Below the pieces are notes generated by a model, which saw nothing but the letters and a program-made list of their open reading frames with translations, did no database searches and was not told the DNA's origin. From Calliopum simillimum (Eukaryota; Arthropoda; Insecta; Diptera; Lauxaniidae), in NCBI GenBank assembly GCA_951812925.1, contig OX638371.1, positions 38,352,101 to 38,416,100 of the forward strand: a stretch of DNA of 64,000 bases, in the 5' to 3' direction. Positions 21,212 to 32,334 of this stretch are shown here, in pieces. Within the stretch, counting starts at the first letter, position 1. Every line of letters starts with the position of its first letter. The position numbers and the translations under genes were made by a program.

Positions 21212-21233
21212 GAAGAGATATATATATTTGTAT

Positions 21234-21563
21234 TAAAGCCGCTTCAGACTATCTGAGAAGTTATACAGAAACTCTTATGAGTTGTCAAATATGGCAACTC
21301 TGATAGTGTGAATGTAAATTTATTACACAAATGATTTATCAGAAGAAAACTCGTATGAGTTATTTTGGCATTAGATTTGAATCTATTTGAAAAGAGAAGT
21401 CATAGGAGTTTTCAAATTTTTAATTGTTGTTTGAAAAATAAAAAATTAAAACAATTTCAACAAAATAAATTGAAAACAATAAGAATTTGACAGTCAGAGA
21501 AAAAATCAAATAGAAAAACATAAGAAAACGCATATGACTTCTCAGATAGTCTGAAGTGCCTTT
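21234..21563. mobile_element. MITE with 20-bp perfect inverted ends (~330 bp)
   Basis: CTTCAGACTATCTGAGAAGT (21242-21261) is repeated inverted at 21537-21556, and pairing extends with mismatches to AAAG/CTTT. The interior is AT-rich with no ORF. The superfamily is not clear. Confidence 0.8.
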
Positions 21564-22478
21564 TAGCCGTAGACGGTAGCTTTGACGAATTTAGATTATG
21601 CTTTCATTTTGTTTAATTTCACATTAGACTTTTAAGTGACATGAACATTGAAAATCAAGTATACTGAAACAAATAAAAAAAAATGTTCATCAAAATTTAA
21701 TTTTATGTGGGCTTAAAAAAACACCCTTTACATACTCTGGTAAATGAACAGTTATAACGTTTGTTAGTATAAAATAAAATTGTGAACATTTTTATCGTTC
21801 GCGGTTAATAAAAAGAAAAAAAATACAAGAACATCAGTTTCCCGCGCATGATTTGGTGCCAACATCCCGGGTACGCGTTGGTGGATTACGCTAAGGACTA
21901 TTAAAAGGACCTCGAGTTCGTGATAGCCCTTCCCACAGACTAGTCTGATACCTGTACGGTTTGCAATATTCAGTACATAAGAAGAAGAAGAATATAAGAT
22001 GTTCAAATTACCGATAAATTCGACTTCATCTCTCAGTTCGCATTGTAACATTGTGTTTTATTCACTTGAAAAATTGAAATCTCCTGAAAATTTCAATGCG
22101 AAGGTCCATCTTAACAATGGTGTATCGATTGACTGAAAAGGGTTTTGGCAACGAAGCACCATTCAAAACAAATTGTTGAGATCTTATTCAAAATTTCATT
22201 GTAGTAGATTGCGCAGCACAATTTCAGACCATGGCTGGTAAACTGGATATTATAAAAACCCAATTATCTCATTTTTGTTATATTAATTCTTAATCATTTT
22301 TGAATAAAATGCAAAATAATTATGTGAACAATAGTAAAATATTTAATTTTTTTGCTTATTTGAAAGGGGGCGCAAGATGTTGTTAAGAACATGTAAAAGG
22401 GGCCATGGCCTAAAAAGGTTGAGAGCCCTAATCTGAAGGTTTCCAAATGATAAGAGTTCTTGTCTCGTGACAAATAGT
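21564..22478. other. Gene-free, possible old transposon debris
   Basis: 21840-21990 is GC-richer than its surroundings and looks like degraded retroelement 3' sequence. 22370-22430 (GGGGCGCAAGATG...GGTTGAGAGCCCT) resembles the end of an old DNA transposon. Neither can be assigned. Confidence 0.3.
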
Positions 22479-22784
22479 CAGGCCTATCATTGAATCCATC
22501 GTAGATACGAATTTCGTGAGATCTACGAAAATGCGATTATTGTTTTCAAGAAATTACGAAATTCGTAATTCGAGGAGTTTGAATTACTTCTTTAATAAAA
22601 TTATGATATTTTTTCGGTAGTCATACCTATTCGTCAGAAATTAAAAAAAAAATTTGAGTTTTGGATGGAGTAAGTGATCCCAATCTACGAATTTTGAATT
22701 CACGTCGTAGCAATTCGAATTCAATGATAGCACTTTCGTAGATTTCACGAAAATCGTATCTACAATGGGTTCAGTGATAGGCCT
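22479..22784. mobile_element. MITE with ~50-bp inverted ends (CAGGCCTATCA...)
   Basis: Left CAGGCCTATCATTGAATCC and right GGTTCAGTGATAGGCCTG pair, and the complementarity continues through GTAGATACGA and TCTACGAAA. Length 306 bp, no ORF. A fainter relative (TTCAATGATAGG / TTTCAATAATAGG) is seen at 60263-60377. Confidence 0.8.
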
Positions 22785-22832
22785 GAATAAGTTAGTGACC
22801 ATTTCTATAACAAAATTAGAAATTTTGAATAA

Positions 22833-23268
22833 AGTGCTGAACAAATTCGGTGCGAGCTGCGAGTGCGAGAGAAACCCGACCGAGATAGCACGATTTTCTC
22901 TATATGTTAGAGTAAGATATAAAATTAAGCTTTTATTAAACGTCATTTATAAAAGCTCTCGCAGTGCGATAGAATTGATTCTATTTTTCTGACGATTTTT
23001 AAAAAAAGAAGAACAAGACCAAACAAAAATTTAAATTTATTATTTTCGACTGAATTTTTTAATTTCAATTTGAAGTTTAAATAATTTTGAAAACAAATAC
23101 GTTTTTATTTTTCGTTTTTTGTTTTCATTTGTTTTCAATTTTCATAAAAAAAAAGTTACTCGCAACGAGTTGATTGTGTTTTTACGCACGAGAAAAAGCT
23201 CAAATAATCGTTTGAGCAAAAGCTATTTTCTCTCGCACTCGCAGCTCGCACCTAATGTGTTCAGGGCT
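22833..23268. mobile_element. MITE with GC-richer ~40-bp inverted ends
   Basis: GGTGCGAGCTGCGAGTGC near 22849 pairs with GCACTCGCAGCTCGCACC near 23235. Flanking CTGAACA/TGTTCAG also pair. The interior holds further GCTCTCGC/GCGAG pieces and AT-rich DNA. About 436 bp. Confidence 0.8.
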
Positions 23269-23700
23269 TAATGTGGGCAATGTAAAATATTTTATTTTAG
23301 GTTTCGTTCCAAAAATCGATGTAAATTTGAAAGTAGCAAAAAGTAGTAAATTTTCTTGTCGCTTCCAGAAGTCATAAACAAAATTTTTTTGAATAACAAA
23401 GAATGCTTGAAAAGGCTTGGAACCTAAACAAATTGTCTATTATTTATTTAATTTCGTAAAATTTTTCTTCTGCATTTAATTTTACTTACCTACCTAAATG
23501 TGCTAACAATTTTAAAGAAAAAATACACTCATGGTCAAAAAAAAAAAAAAGCCGACAAGGATTTTAAGCTAAAGTACATAGTTGTTTCTCCGCCTTTTTT
23601 TATGATTGTTAATATGTAGTATGCCTTATAACTAAAAATTGTTGTCAAACAATGCATTTACTTCATACCTGTGGGCGTTAAAACAACGAAATTTAAAAAA

Positions 23701-24187
23701 AAGGGGGTAAAATTGCAGTTTAGCCGCTTTTCGTATTTTTAAGGGTAGAAAAAATTGTTTGCCAAAAATGGCTTATTTTGGACTCCCACATTACAAAAAT
23801 GGCGGGGGAGCTCAAGAAATTTAGGTAATTTTCGCAAAAAACGCAAAAAACCACCTTATTTTAGACGTTGTAAGAAGACAACAAGAACAACTTTACTACT
23901 ACTACAACAACAGTAATTTTATACAAAAGTAGGGGTAAGTGGGCGGCCTGCGGCCGCAACTCAGGAATTAAAACTCCCAAAAATTCAACACCGGCTTCGC
24001 GAATCAGTCTATAATATATCCAACACATAGTTTGCTAGCGCTTTTTTGCGAAAATCACGCAAAATTCTTGAGCTCCCCCGCCATTTTTGTAATATGGGAG
24101 TCCAAAATTAGCCATTTTTGGCAAGGTTTTTTTTCTACCCTTAAAAATACGAAAAGCAGCTAAACTGCAATTTAACCAAAAAGGGTT
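23701..24187. repeat. Foldback element with ~145-bp arms and GC-rich loop core
   Basis: Arms 23701-23850 and 24045-24187 pair through TGCAGTTTAGC, ATTTTTAAGGGTAGAAAA, CAAAAATGGC and GGCGGGGGAGCTCAAGAA. The loop holds GTAGGGGTAAGTGGGCGG, GCGGCCGCA and CCGGCTTCGCG, which also occur in the element at 35804-36126. Confidence 0.85.
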
Positions 24188-24398
24188 TTGACTGAAAACC
24201 AAAAAATTGATATAATTGCATATACGTAGGATGCTATATATATTTCTGGCCTAGGCAACACTAATGTCAATAGCTAAAATCTGGCAACACCATAATAAAG
24301 TTTGGCATTTTTTAGCATAAACGTACTCAGAACGTTTTGACGTACGACCATCATTTGTGTTGTTTACAGTGACTTGAAAAAATCAATTTGGCAAAAAA

Positions 24399-24648
24399 AT
24401 GGAATTAACTCGTGAACATTTTCGTGCGATCATTTTTCACAACTTTCGACGTGGATTATCACTATAAGAGTGCATCGATGAACTTACATTTTTGTATCGT
24501 GGCCGACGCTCGCTCAAAGACGAATTTCGTGAAGGTCGTCAAAAACGGCCGTTGTGCCAGAGAACATTGATGCCGTGCGTGAACTGATAATGCAAGATCG
24601 TCATGTGACAAACCGTGAGATAGAGGCATTCGATATTGCATGAACGCT
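24399..24648 (+). pseudogene. Mariner transposase relic, N-terminal part
   Basis: From the ATG at 24399 the sequence reads M-E-L-T-R-E-H-F-R-A-I-I, then I-D-E-L and R-R-S-L-K-D-E-F-R-E-G-R, then E-N-I-D-A-V-R-E-L-I-M-Q-D-R-H-V-T after a frameshift. This is the N-terminal DNA-binding half of a mariner transposase. It has an in-frame TAA (about 24465), an internal deletion and loss of the catalytic half. Upstream 24257-24398 is probably its 5' untranslated end. Confidence 0.85.
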
Positions 24649-24810
24649 TAAGGGCCGTCTACACTCACAGTTTTACCTCAAGACTTACTTGCGCAAACCT
24701 GGTTTGTGCAGGTGAGTCTGTACGAGTGGACGGCAAAAGTCAAGTTTGCACAGTTCAAAAGTGTGGCCTGTGCTTTCTTTGAATTTCTAAAGATTTTTTG
24801 TGCAAACTCT

Positions 24811-24960
24811 CAGTTTTCCCAAAAAATGTATTCCATGGCTATATCGACTCAGGAGGTGACGCTGATCAAGAATATATATACTTTTCTATATCTGCCACGC
24901 CTCCTTCTCTGCGTTACAAACGGAAGGACAAAGTGAATATACCCTGGGTGTAGGGTATAA
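24811..24960 (+). mobile_element. mini-me element, 5'-truncated copy
   Basis: Has the conserved core GGCTATATCGACTCAGGAGG, then GATCAAGAATATATATAC as the (TA)n part, and the terminal hairpin ATACCCT-GGGTGT-AGGGTAT. The (GTCY)n part and the rest of the left side are missing. Confidence 0.8.
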
Positions 24961-24964
24961 AAAG

Positions 24965-25520
24965 AATTGGGTGTATAACGTTTGGACCGAAGTCATATTC
25001 TATGATGGGGACAAAACAAATCTCATCAGTTCCGATTTGGGATGTAAGGTACGCCGTAGAAAAAATGAAAAATATAGCTTTCAATGTGTACTAAGCACTC
25101 AATATGTGGTGGTCTGGGGGGCAAAAACAAGTCAATGGGTTAGAGAGATTACTCTCCTGGAAGGTTATATTAACTCCGCAGTTTATATTGACATCATTAA
25201 AGCTTTATACAGACCAACGACCAACTAAGCGAGCACTTAGCAAAAGTCATATTTCAAGAAGATTCTGCACCTCGTCATCGTTGAAAATCGCTAGATGCCC
25301 CGCTTACCATTATGCTTCGATTTATTTTTTCGATAAATTTACAATAATGAGGTATTTATTTTCGCGTTGGCAAATAAATATAATGACCTTTTGGGAATTG
25401 AGACAAGCAAATGGCCGGGCAAAAGCCCCAACCTCAATCCGATTGAGAATGTTAAGGCCATTTTAAAACGAAAAGTGTCCCAGAAAAAAACCAAGTATTA
25501 TTAATAATATTAAACTTAAT
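24965..25520 (+). pseudogene. Tc1-like transposase relic, C-terminal half
   Basis: Frames read in turn give R-R-R-K-N-E-K-Y-S-F-Q-C-V-L, V-V-W-G, E-I-T-L-L-E-G-Y-I-N-S-A-V-Y-I-D-I-I-K and, later, pieces of the P-N-L-N-P-I-E-N region. These match the second half of a Tc1-family DDE transposase. Multiple frameshifts and stops inactivate it. Confidence 0.75.
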
Positions 25521-25617
25521 AATGTTAAACAAGGGTAAATATTGATTTACACAACAATTTTAAAATAATCTTACAAAGAGTCAAAACTAAAATCGGCTTT
25601 TTTTTTAACGGGGGTGT

Positions 25618-27578
25618 ATGTTTATATACGGTTACGTACCTGAAGATAATGGCTCCATAGTTAAATAACATTAAAAGTTAATAAACTATAGCAAAAAAAT
25701 GCTTTGATTAATTTGGAAATAACTTATAAAAATCATTTTAGTCTACAAAGTTAAAGTTTAGCGTGCTGTAGTGATGAAATGGGTTTGCTACAAGTCATTT
25801 GAAAAATGGCAAATAGTACGTTGGTTAATATTGTACTTAACCATTATAAAAGGGTATCCTGAAATAAAATGTAATTTTTTGAATTATCGGCAGGTATTAA
25901 GAGTATCTGCCCCAGTGTGCGACGAGTCTAACGATAAAAAGTGATAGAATCTCTTTTGACCACGGATTGCGGAACAGGTCTGTATAAAAATAAACTCAGA
26001 CGAATGAGGCTAATACCATTGGAGCATATAATTTTTCACAAATTATGTAGTTTGTAATAATTTTTTTCGTAAAGATGCTAATTCATTAGTTTTTTTATAG
26101 TAAAATAAAATAAAGTAAGATTTGTCACCAATAAATATTTGTATTATGGGCTCTCCTTGCACTAAAATTATTATTTTCCGTCCATGCAACTATTAAACCT
26201 GTCTTTATAAATTTTGTTGATTTAAAAAATAAAACATTTTCAACCATCTCCAGTTATTCTTCATTGATATACTTTTATTTCAAATATATTTTGTATTTAA
26301 TACTTTTTATGTCTTTCAAAGACTATTTTTTTCATTGTGTGAAATTTAACACTATAATAATAAGTGCATTAAAAAAATACATTAATTAAATGGAAATAAT
26401 AAAAAAACACTTAAAAATGAATTAAAATTTTCTTAAAAATAATACTACAATTTTATTAACTTTATCATCAACTTACTGCAATGCCTGACATACCAGACTG
26501 ACTACTTTATTTATGACTTAAAAAAATTTTATATTTTTAATGTTAAGATAAAATTAAAACCTTTCAAAATACTTTAATTTCTGTAGCACCAAATTTATGT
26601 TTCGAAAGTAAGTAATTAAAAGAAGCTATTGAAACAAAGTGATGCAGATGTTAAATACATTTCATAGATGCGTTTTACATATTTTTAACAATCTTTAAAC
26701 TATTTTGAGCTCTCGTTTAAAAAGTTTGATCAAAAACTATCATCAAATGCAAGTAGATGGCACTATCATAGAAATATAGAAACAAAGGTGACAGTCTCTC
26801 TTTTAGTCGTGGACATATTTGATAGTAACATCAAGTTGAGTTTGGTGATAGCGTGTGAACAAATAATATCAGCCACGATCAAGAAAAAAATTGAGATTAC
26901 TGCCTTTGTTTCTACACCCTTCATTTGTTCGTATTTTCTTTTTGCATAATACATTCTAAAACTAATTTTATCTGCCACTTTATTTTTTTTTTTTTTAATT
27001 TATTGAAAAGCTTCTGAGCTTTTAACACCTGGTGGTAATTTGTTAGATTTAATTTTCCTTAAGATAGCTGAAAAGTAAAGTTTAAACAATGATTGCACCA
27101 AGAATTAAATTTACTTAATAAACAGATTAATTAAAATATATAAGTAAACTTAAAAACAATAAGAAGGCTCAAGGAAATAACGCCAGAAATTTTTTTTGGA
27201 AATAAAGCCAAAATAATCCCCATAGAAAATTCCGGCTTTACTTCCATATTGTTTTTGGAAATAAAGCCAAAAAAATGTCTGTGATTTTATCCAAAAATTA
27301 TGTGGTTTCCAAAAAGGCAAAAAATGCCATAGCAAATAACGCCAAAATTTTTTTTGGGTATAAACCCAGAAATTTTCTAGCATTAAATTTTGGAAATAAA
27401 GCCAAAAAAGGAGCCCTTTAGGAATAAATAAATGTCTTGACGATACAGAAACTAAGATATTTTGAAAACTTACATACAAATATCTAAGCAAACTATTCAT
27501 TAAGTACGCTTGAGCCTTTAAGTACTATGACTAACTATGCACGTCACCCCATCGCCGCCTCACCCGTTTGAGCCAACA
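25618..27578. other. 3' flank of C2CD3, mostly featureless
   Basis: AT-rich. The only structure is a degenerate AAATAA(A/C)GCCAAAA repeat at about 27175-27410, partly inverted and reminiscent of 41595-42590. A minus-strand AATAAA near 26980 could be a polyadenylation signal. No gene seen. Confidence 0.4.
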
Positions 27579-28370
27579 CTATTGCTTCAAACCGGTGATA
27601 GTTTGTTGCGGTGATACTGTGGCGTCATCATTTTGTTTCTCTTTTATATTTTCCTCCTCCTTTTCGTTAGAGATCATTTTGATTTTTAAGTCTTCATTAT
27701 CATTATCATCTTGCTTCTCCGCATTGCCACCCCGATCTTCATCAGCGTCATCAGCTTCAACCACTTCTTGTGGTGGTGTTTTCAAGTCCTGATCAAACTC
27801 ATCATATTGTGCATTGTCAGGCAGCAACGCTGCTTCTAAATTATCCCAGGTTTTATTAATATCAAAAGTAGTACTGAATTCCTCGCCAGTAACATCAACG
27901 AGACGTGTGCGCAGACGTTGTGAAATTTGTTCTAATTCACTAAATTTACGTTTTATTGCTTGTCCCAAATTTAAATGCGATAACTCTAATGATGCTTCAA
28001 ATTGATCAATAAAATTGTCCATTGACGATGCTGTAGCACTGTTGACTGGCCCTGCTGCTTCATTGACAGTAGTCACCGTATCATTGGTGACAGCACTTGC
28101 TGCAGTTGCTGCAAAAAATGGACTCAACGATTGCATTATTTTTTGCACATCTTCCAATGGTTGACATTTCAATTCGAGTTGTCCATTGATGCGTCCATTG
28201 AAATCGACAATATTGAAGCAACCAGCAATGTGTAGTCCTCTTAAGAAAACTGTGAGATCAAGCGCAGCAAATCCAACAATGGCATCATCCATGGGAGTTG
28301 GCTGCATACGGCATTGTGCCAAATCGGTGGTGGCTTTTTTCCAGATTTTTAAAATGAAACGCTTTTGAGG
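27579..28370 (-). CDS. C2CD3: C2CD3 exon 6 (C-terminal C2 half and acidic tail)
   Basis: The acceptor CATTTTAG precedes 28370, phase 0. It opens with P-Q-K-R-F-I-L-K-I-W-K-K-A, then D-D-A-I-V-G-F-A-A-L-D-L and F-N-I-V-D-F-N-G-R-I-N-G-Q. This is the closing half of the last C2 domain, the segment where human C2CD3 has I-G-F-A-S-x-D-L and Y-N-I-x-x-F-S-G. About 160 residues of low-complexity, acidic and probably disordered tail follow, ending T-G-L-K-Q and TAG. Other short frames in this exon on the opposite strand are shadows. Confidence 0.87.
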   Translation of the reverse strand, partial: PQKRFILKIWKKATTDLAQCRMQPTPMDDAIVGFAALDLTVFLRGLHIAGCFNIVDFNGRINGQLELKCQPLEDVQKIMQSLSPFFAATAASAVTNDTVTTVNEAAGPVNSATASSMDNFIDQFEASLELSHLNLGQAIKRKFSELEQISQRLRTRLVDVTGEEFSTTFDINKTWDNLEAALLPDNAQYDEFDQDLKTPPQEVVEADDADEDRGGNAEKQDDNDNEDLKIKMISNEKEEENIKEKQNDDATVSPQQTITGLKQ

Positions 28371-28431
28371 CTAAAATGATACAAAGTGAAAAAGTTAAGA
28401 TGCAAAACGCGCATTCCTGACGTATACTTAC

Positions 28432-29274
28432 ATTGCTCAAATAATCAACAGTGGCTGAAACACGAAAACGTTGCTGCCACACGGGCTGTGTGCTTTTTTC
28501 CACAATATTTGTAGCGTACACAGGACCTTCATGTGACTTAAATAGCTTGCCATAACCTTCGTCCGCTTGAAAGGTCACATAGACGCTGGGTGCTTCATTG
28601 GGTGGAAAACGATTTTGTTTAACGGTTGCATTGGCAGAAGCAGCACTGTTGCGTTTTGCGCCTTTTTTGCCCTTGACACCAGGATTAAGTGGCAAATTTG
28701 TTGCACGTTGTATATCAAGAGAAAATTTAAAAGATTTCATATTCGCTTGTTGTAATGGTTTCGACAGCATTGGTGCAGCCGAGGACGACGTTGCAGCAGT
28801 AGCTACAACTGATGTAGATGAAGATGTAACAGCCATTGGAGGACGTGGAGGTGTTGTTAAAGCGCTTTGTAGCATATCCAATAGGTCAGCAGTTTTTTTT
28901 AGCTTTAAATTTGTTGAACTGGTATCATCACTTGTATTAGTGGGTGGAAGTGGCTCAACATTTGTTGCTGCAGCTTTTGATGGTGAGCTGTGCTGTGATA
29001 TTATTTGTGCAATTTTTGTTTTTAAATGTTCAGCCGTAGCACTGGGATGTTCAAGCGGCGTTGTTGCACATAAAGTAGACATCCATTCACTATTGATATC
29101 TTCATTTTGACTGCATGTGGTAAGGACTGAGCGCGTTGGTAAACCACGCGTTATTTTGAGATTTTCTATTTGTTCTTCGCTACCAATGGCGAGCAAACAT
29201 TTTAATTCACCAGCAGTTTCACCGCTTATATGGCTGATTACTGAAACCCAACCGTCTATGGAGATGACAGGTAG
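28432..29274 (-). CDS. C2CD3: C2CD3 exon 5 (end of one C2 domain, linker, start of the last C2 domain)
   Basis: The acceptor TTTTTCAG precedes 29274 and the donor AAT|GTAAGT ends it at 28432, both phase 0. It starts with L-P-V-I-S-I-D-G-W-V-S-V-I and L-L-A-I-G-S-E-E-Q-I, matching the human segment Y-P-V-V-A-V-D...L-A-M-G-S. A Ser/Thr/Ala-rich linker with two short helical leucine segments follows (about residues 55-160 of the exon). Then comes the first half of the last C2 domain: F-K-F-S-L-D-I-Q-R-A-T-N-L-P-L and V-Y-V-T-F-Q-A-D, closing on T-Q-P-V-W-Q-Q-R-F-R-V. Confidence 0.88.
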
Positions 29275-31580
29275 CTGAAAAACAAAGGATATAAAGAATA
29301 TTTAATTCAAATATTTTTTCATAATAACACTGTGCAACACAAAATTAATGAATAAGATTTCGATAATTTTTTTTTTATTCCTTCTTGCTATAGTGAACAG
29401 ATAGTGCTTTTGCGGTATCGAGTACCCCACAACTTCTTCATTGAACCGTACCTTTTAAATTTTCCAATTAGATCATAGCTTTCCGAGATAATCTTTTGAA
29501 ATAAATCTATCGCAGTTCTATGAAAGGACAGAATTTGTATGTATTCGAGACAAACTTTACTTCAACGGATGATGGGCCTTATCGTGAATGAACATTCTAG
29601 AGAATTTTATCTCAGACTCGCTGCTATACAATTGCAAAAAAAACTATCGAAAGCTAAATTCACATATCGTCGGGTTAAAACTACAACTAAACATCTACAT
29701 TTTTCATGTTTTGAGAAAAAAGCGTTTTAAGTTTTTTGAAATTTGTTTTTTGTATGGGATTTTGCAGTTTTCTGCTTTTTATTCATTGTATAAAATTGGA
29801 TGGAAACTACATTTCAAAAAACTATCTAGACTGGGGCATAGAGCCGATTTTTCTTCATGTTTCTGCATACTTAACTCAAAACATCAATATATGTAGATGT
29901 CTAGTTGTAGTTTTGACCCGACGATATGTTGTAAGAATTTATTGCCCAATTTTTTAACAGGGAGTTCCAATTGATTGAATAATTCACGCCGAATTAAAAA
30001 CGACAATTTATAGCTTATTAATACACCTTTTATGTAACACCAATATTTTTGATATCCATAAAAAGATTTACAACTTATACCGGTTTTTCTAAAATCTACA
30101 ACCGGATCTTCCGATGGTTATATCACCGAAACTAGATCTGCTCGACACTTTTAGATTATATGAATATATTTTCTTAAAATTAAGTCAAATGGAATATACC
30201 AGGGCTCGATATCTCGGAGAGTAATTACCTAATTCAAAAATTTGAGAGGCAAAATTTTGTACGTAAAATTATGGGGTTCTCATGAATCATTATTCATTTT
30301 CAGAATGCACGGCAGCCTGAGTAAAATTACCCGGGAATATTGACACACGAAAATATTGGCTTCTGCACTTTAAAGCAAGGTTTTCCCGAATCCAAGTCCT
30401 GATAGAAAAAATCAATTCCAGATTCAAAGCAACGACCGCAATTTAACAAAAAACAACACAGGCCTGCAAATTGGGACTTCCTAATCACGAATCTGAACTT
30501 GGTTTATTTCCATCAAGTCTGGATTTTGAGATATTCTAATTTTCATAACCTCAAAAATAATGAAAAATCATGTGTTTTTCACTGATATTTTAAAAATTAT
30601 CGAAACTCTGACGTGATAGAGAAATTCTGTAAACGGATTTGGGGCCAGCATCAAAAAATACATTAAAAAGCACTCTCGTAATTTTAAGAGGGGTACCCTT
30701 GTTCGTCTGTGCTCAACATATTTGAACCATTCTTGCACCATATATTTTTTTTGGTGCTCCCCGTACGATAGTTGCTATGCATAATATTCATCTAGATATC
30801 AAGTTTCATAATGCAGGTAAAATAAGTAGAAATACGTTTTTTTTTTTTTTTTTTTTGTTTATGTTATGTTTTCTTTGTATACCGAGCGCACCGTACTTTC
30901 ATTCAATTACCCCCATTATCAAGGAAAATCTGTCGAAATACTTATCAGGCGGATATATGGTGTTAATATAGTTTCAATATACCTATTGGTATAGGCGTAG
31001 GAGCGACTCAAATAAAATTTTCAATCATTTAGTTTTTTTTTTTTTTTTTGTATGAGGGGAACAACACCCCCTTATCCAAGCGATACCATATTTCTAATAA
31101 ATATGTTGGAGCACCAAAAAAAACATCTGGTTCAAATATGGAGTTGATACGTTTAGTAGTATAGACGTGGTAAAGTTGTATATACAAAAAAGGCACTTGA
31201 GTAAAACTTAAATTACTGACAATTGTGACGTGCTGGAATTTTTTCACTATTTTTCTCGTAATCAGCACACCTAAATTTATAGAAATCGCTTTTTAAAATT
31301 CAGAGAGGAAAACCCATGCGGGACAGCGCAATTATCAAGATCCCATTCAAAATATTTTTTATTTATTAATCTAATGTAGTCGAGTCGACATCTTTAAATA
31401 TATACGGAAACTATAATACCAATCTTAGCGAGTCGCTCAATTTTTCAGGCAACTCTTGGGACCAATTAGAACTTCAATTTTATTAGCATTGACTACTTAG
31501 TTCCAATGCTACTTAAATTTTACAGCCATTGAAAAAGAGTGTATCTCTGAAATTAATTAATTCATGTACTGCGAACTTAC
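29275..31580 (-). other. C2CD3 intron 4 with foldback repeats
   Basis: Holds a hairpin pair at 29662-29715 / 29874-29928 (CATATCGTCGGGTTAAAAC and its complement). A looser inverted pair lies around 30715-30770 / 31105-31160 (TTTGAACC...TTTTTGGTGCTCC). Degenerate pieces of the 'TTCTGCACTTTAAAGC' family lie at 29450-29600 and 30360-30660. No exon-like frame with family similarity was found. Confidence 0.6.
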
Positions 31581-31775
31581 TTTTCCTTTGCACAAATGAT
31601 TTGTAATGGCCGCATCACGATATGCAATAAAATACTGATGCAAAGGTAAGCGCAAAATCCCAAAAGGTTCCATTGAGTTGCCATTATCTGCATTACTTTT
31701 GCGCCATAACTCCAATTGTAAGAACTGCTTTTCAACACGTTGCAGAAATTGTTCATCATTTAATATGGAAAATTG
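31581..31775 (-). CDS. C2CD3: C2CD3 exon 4
   Basis: 195 bp between the acceptor TTTCAG and the donor AAA|GTAAGT, phase 0 on both sides. It encodes L-Q-L-E-L-W-R-K-S and F-G-I-L-R-L-P-L-H-Q-Y-F-I-A-Y-R-D-A-A-I-T. The human protein has the very similar L-x-L-P-L-H-Q-F-Y-x-S-F-x-D at the same place. It is the most diagnostic exon for C2CD3, although short and hidden by a longer overlapping frame. Confidence 0.9.
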
Positions 31776-31842
31776 CTGAAATTGAATGTGTAATATTTTA
31801 ATTATATTTTTCTAAAATTTAAAAAATGAAATTTATGCTAAC

Positions 31843-32087
31843 CTCATGATACTCAAATTGACCAACAATTCCACTATTAGCTGTGGCTGTGATACCGCTC
31901 TGTAAAGCCACTGCTGTTATATCGTCATGCCAAAAACGCCGACATACCAAATAATATTCATTTGGTTTCGAAGCATCTACCAAGTTTCTCGCCTCATTGA
32001 CGTAAATGTAACCTTTAAGCAAGCGTATTCTCATTGTTTCAGCAGCAAATTGCGTGTTCTCAATTTGAGGTTGATTGTTATTTGAAG
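31843..32087 (-). CDS. C2CD3: C2CD3 exon 3 (C2 domain start)
   Basis: Acceptor GATTACAG before 32087. The donor CATGAG|GTTAGC (weak) ends it at 31843. The first two bases complete the split codon from exon 2 and the exon ends in phase 0. It encodes I-R-L-L-K-G-Y-I-Y-V-N-E-A-R-N-L and N-E-Y-Y-L-V-C-R-R-F-W, the opening strands of a C2 domain finished in exons 4 and 5. The following intron is 67 bp. Confidence 0.85.
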
Positions 32088-32192
32088 CTGTAATCAAGAA
32101 AATTTGTATTTTGTTTAACTCATTTTCTATATACATATGTTGTGGCTAAATTTAATTGATTTTACTTCGGAACCACAATAATATGTTGCGAT

Positions 32193-32334
32193 CAAGGACG
32201 TAGCCAGGATTTGGTTTAGGGGGGTCTTGTTAATATCATATTAATGATCTGTGTACTTAAGACTTCTCCTTTCTCTTAAATCTGGGGAGGGGGGGGTTTG
32301 AAGCCTCAAAACCCTTCCCATGGCTACGTCCTTG
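32193..32334. mobile_element. hAT-type MITE (142 bp) in C2CD3 intron 2
   Basis: Inverted ends CAAGGACGTAGCCA / TGGCTACGTCCTTG. The 8-bp flanks GTTGCGAT and ATAGCGAT match at 6 of 8 positions, consistent with an 8-bp hAT target duplication. Confidence 0.7.

Larger units (their letters stand above)
23527..25617 (+). mobile_element. Composite: Tc1-like element with nested insertions
   Basis: A left end ACACTCATGGTC followed by an A-run and GCCGA (23527) and a right end with AAAAGCCGATTTTAG on the opposite strand (25575-25617) look like worn ends of one Tc1-type element. Transposase debris lies at 24965-25520. A foldback (23701-24187), a mariner relic (24399-24648) and a mini-me copy (24811-24960) lie between. 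The nesting order is inferred. Confidence 0.45.

Noticed and set aside
21840..21990. Possible retroelement coding region
   Set aside because: No reverse transcriptase, endonuclease or other motif could be read in any frame.
27150..27500. 116-codon Trp/Phe-rich minus frame
   Set aside because: Composition follows from the AAATAAAGCCAAAA repeat; no domain or start context.
28598..29110. 170-codon plus-strand frame
   Set aside because: It is the antisense of a low-complexity C2CD3 exon and has no recognisable domain.
28285..29196. Stretch that could be called a separate 303-codon protein
   Set aside because: Its last ~47 codons run through the GTAAGT donor into intron 5, and its first ATG lies inside a C2 domain that begins upstream at the 29274 acceptor. 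It is an exon of C2CD3.
31577..31759. 60-codon frame overlapping C2CD3 exon 4
   Set aside because: The other frame of the same stretch has clean splice sites, phase 0 and strong C2CD3 similarity.
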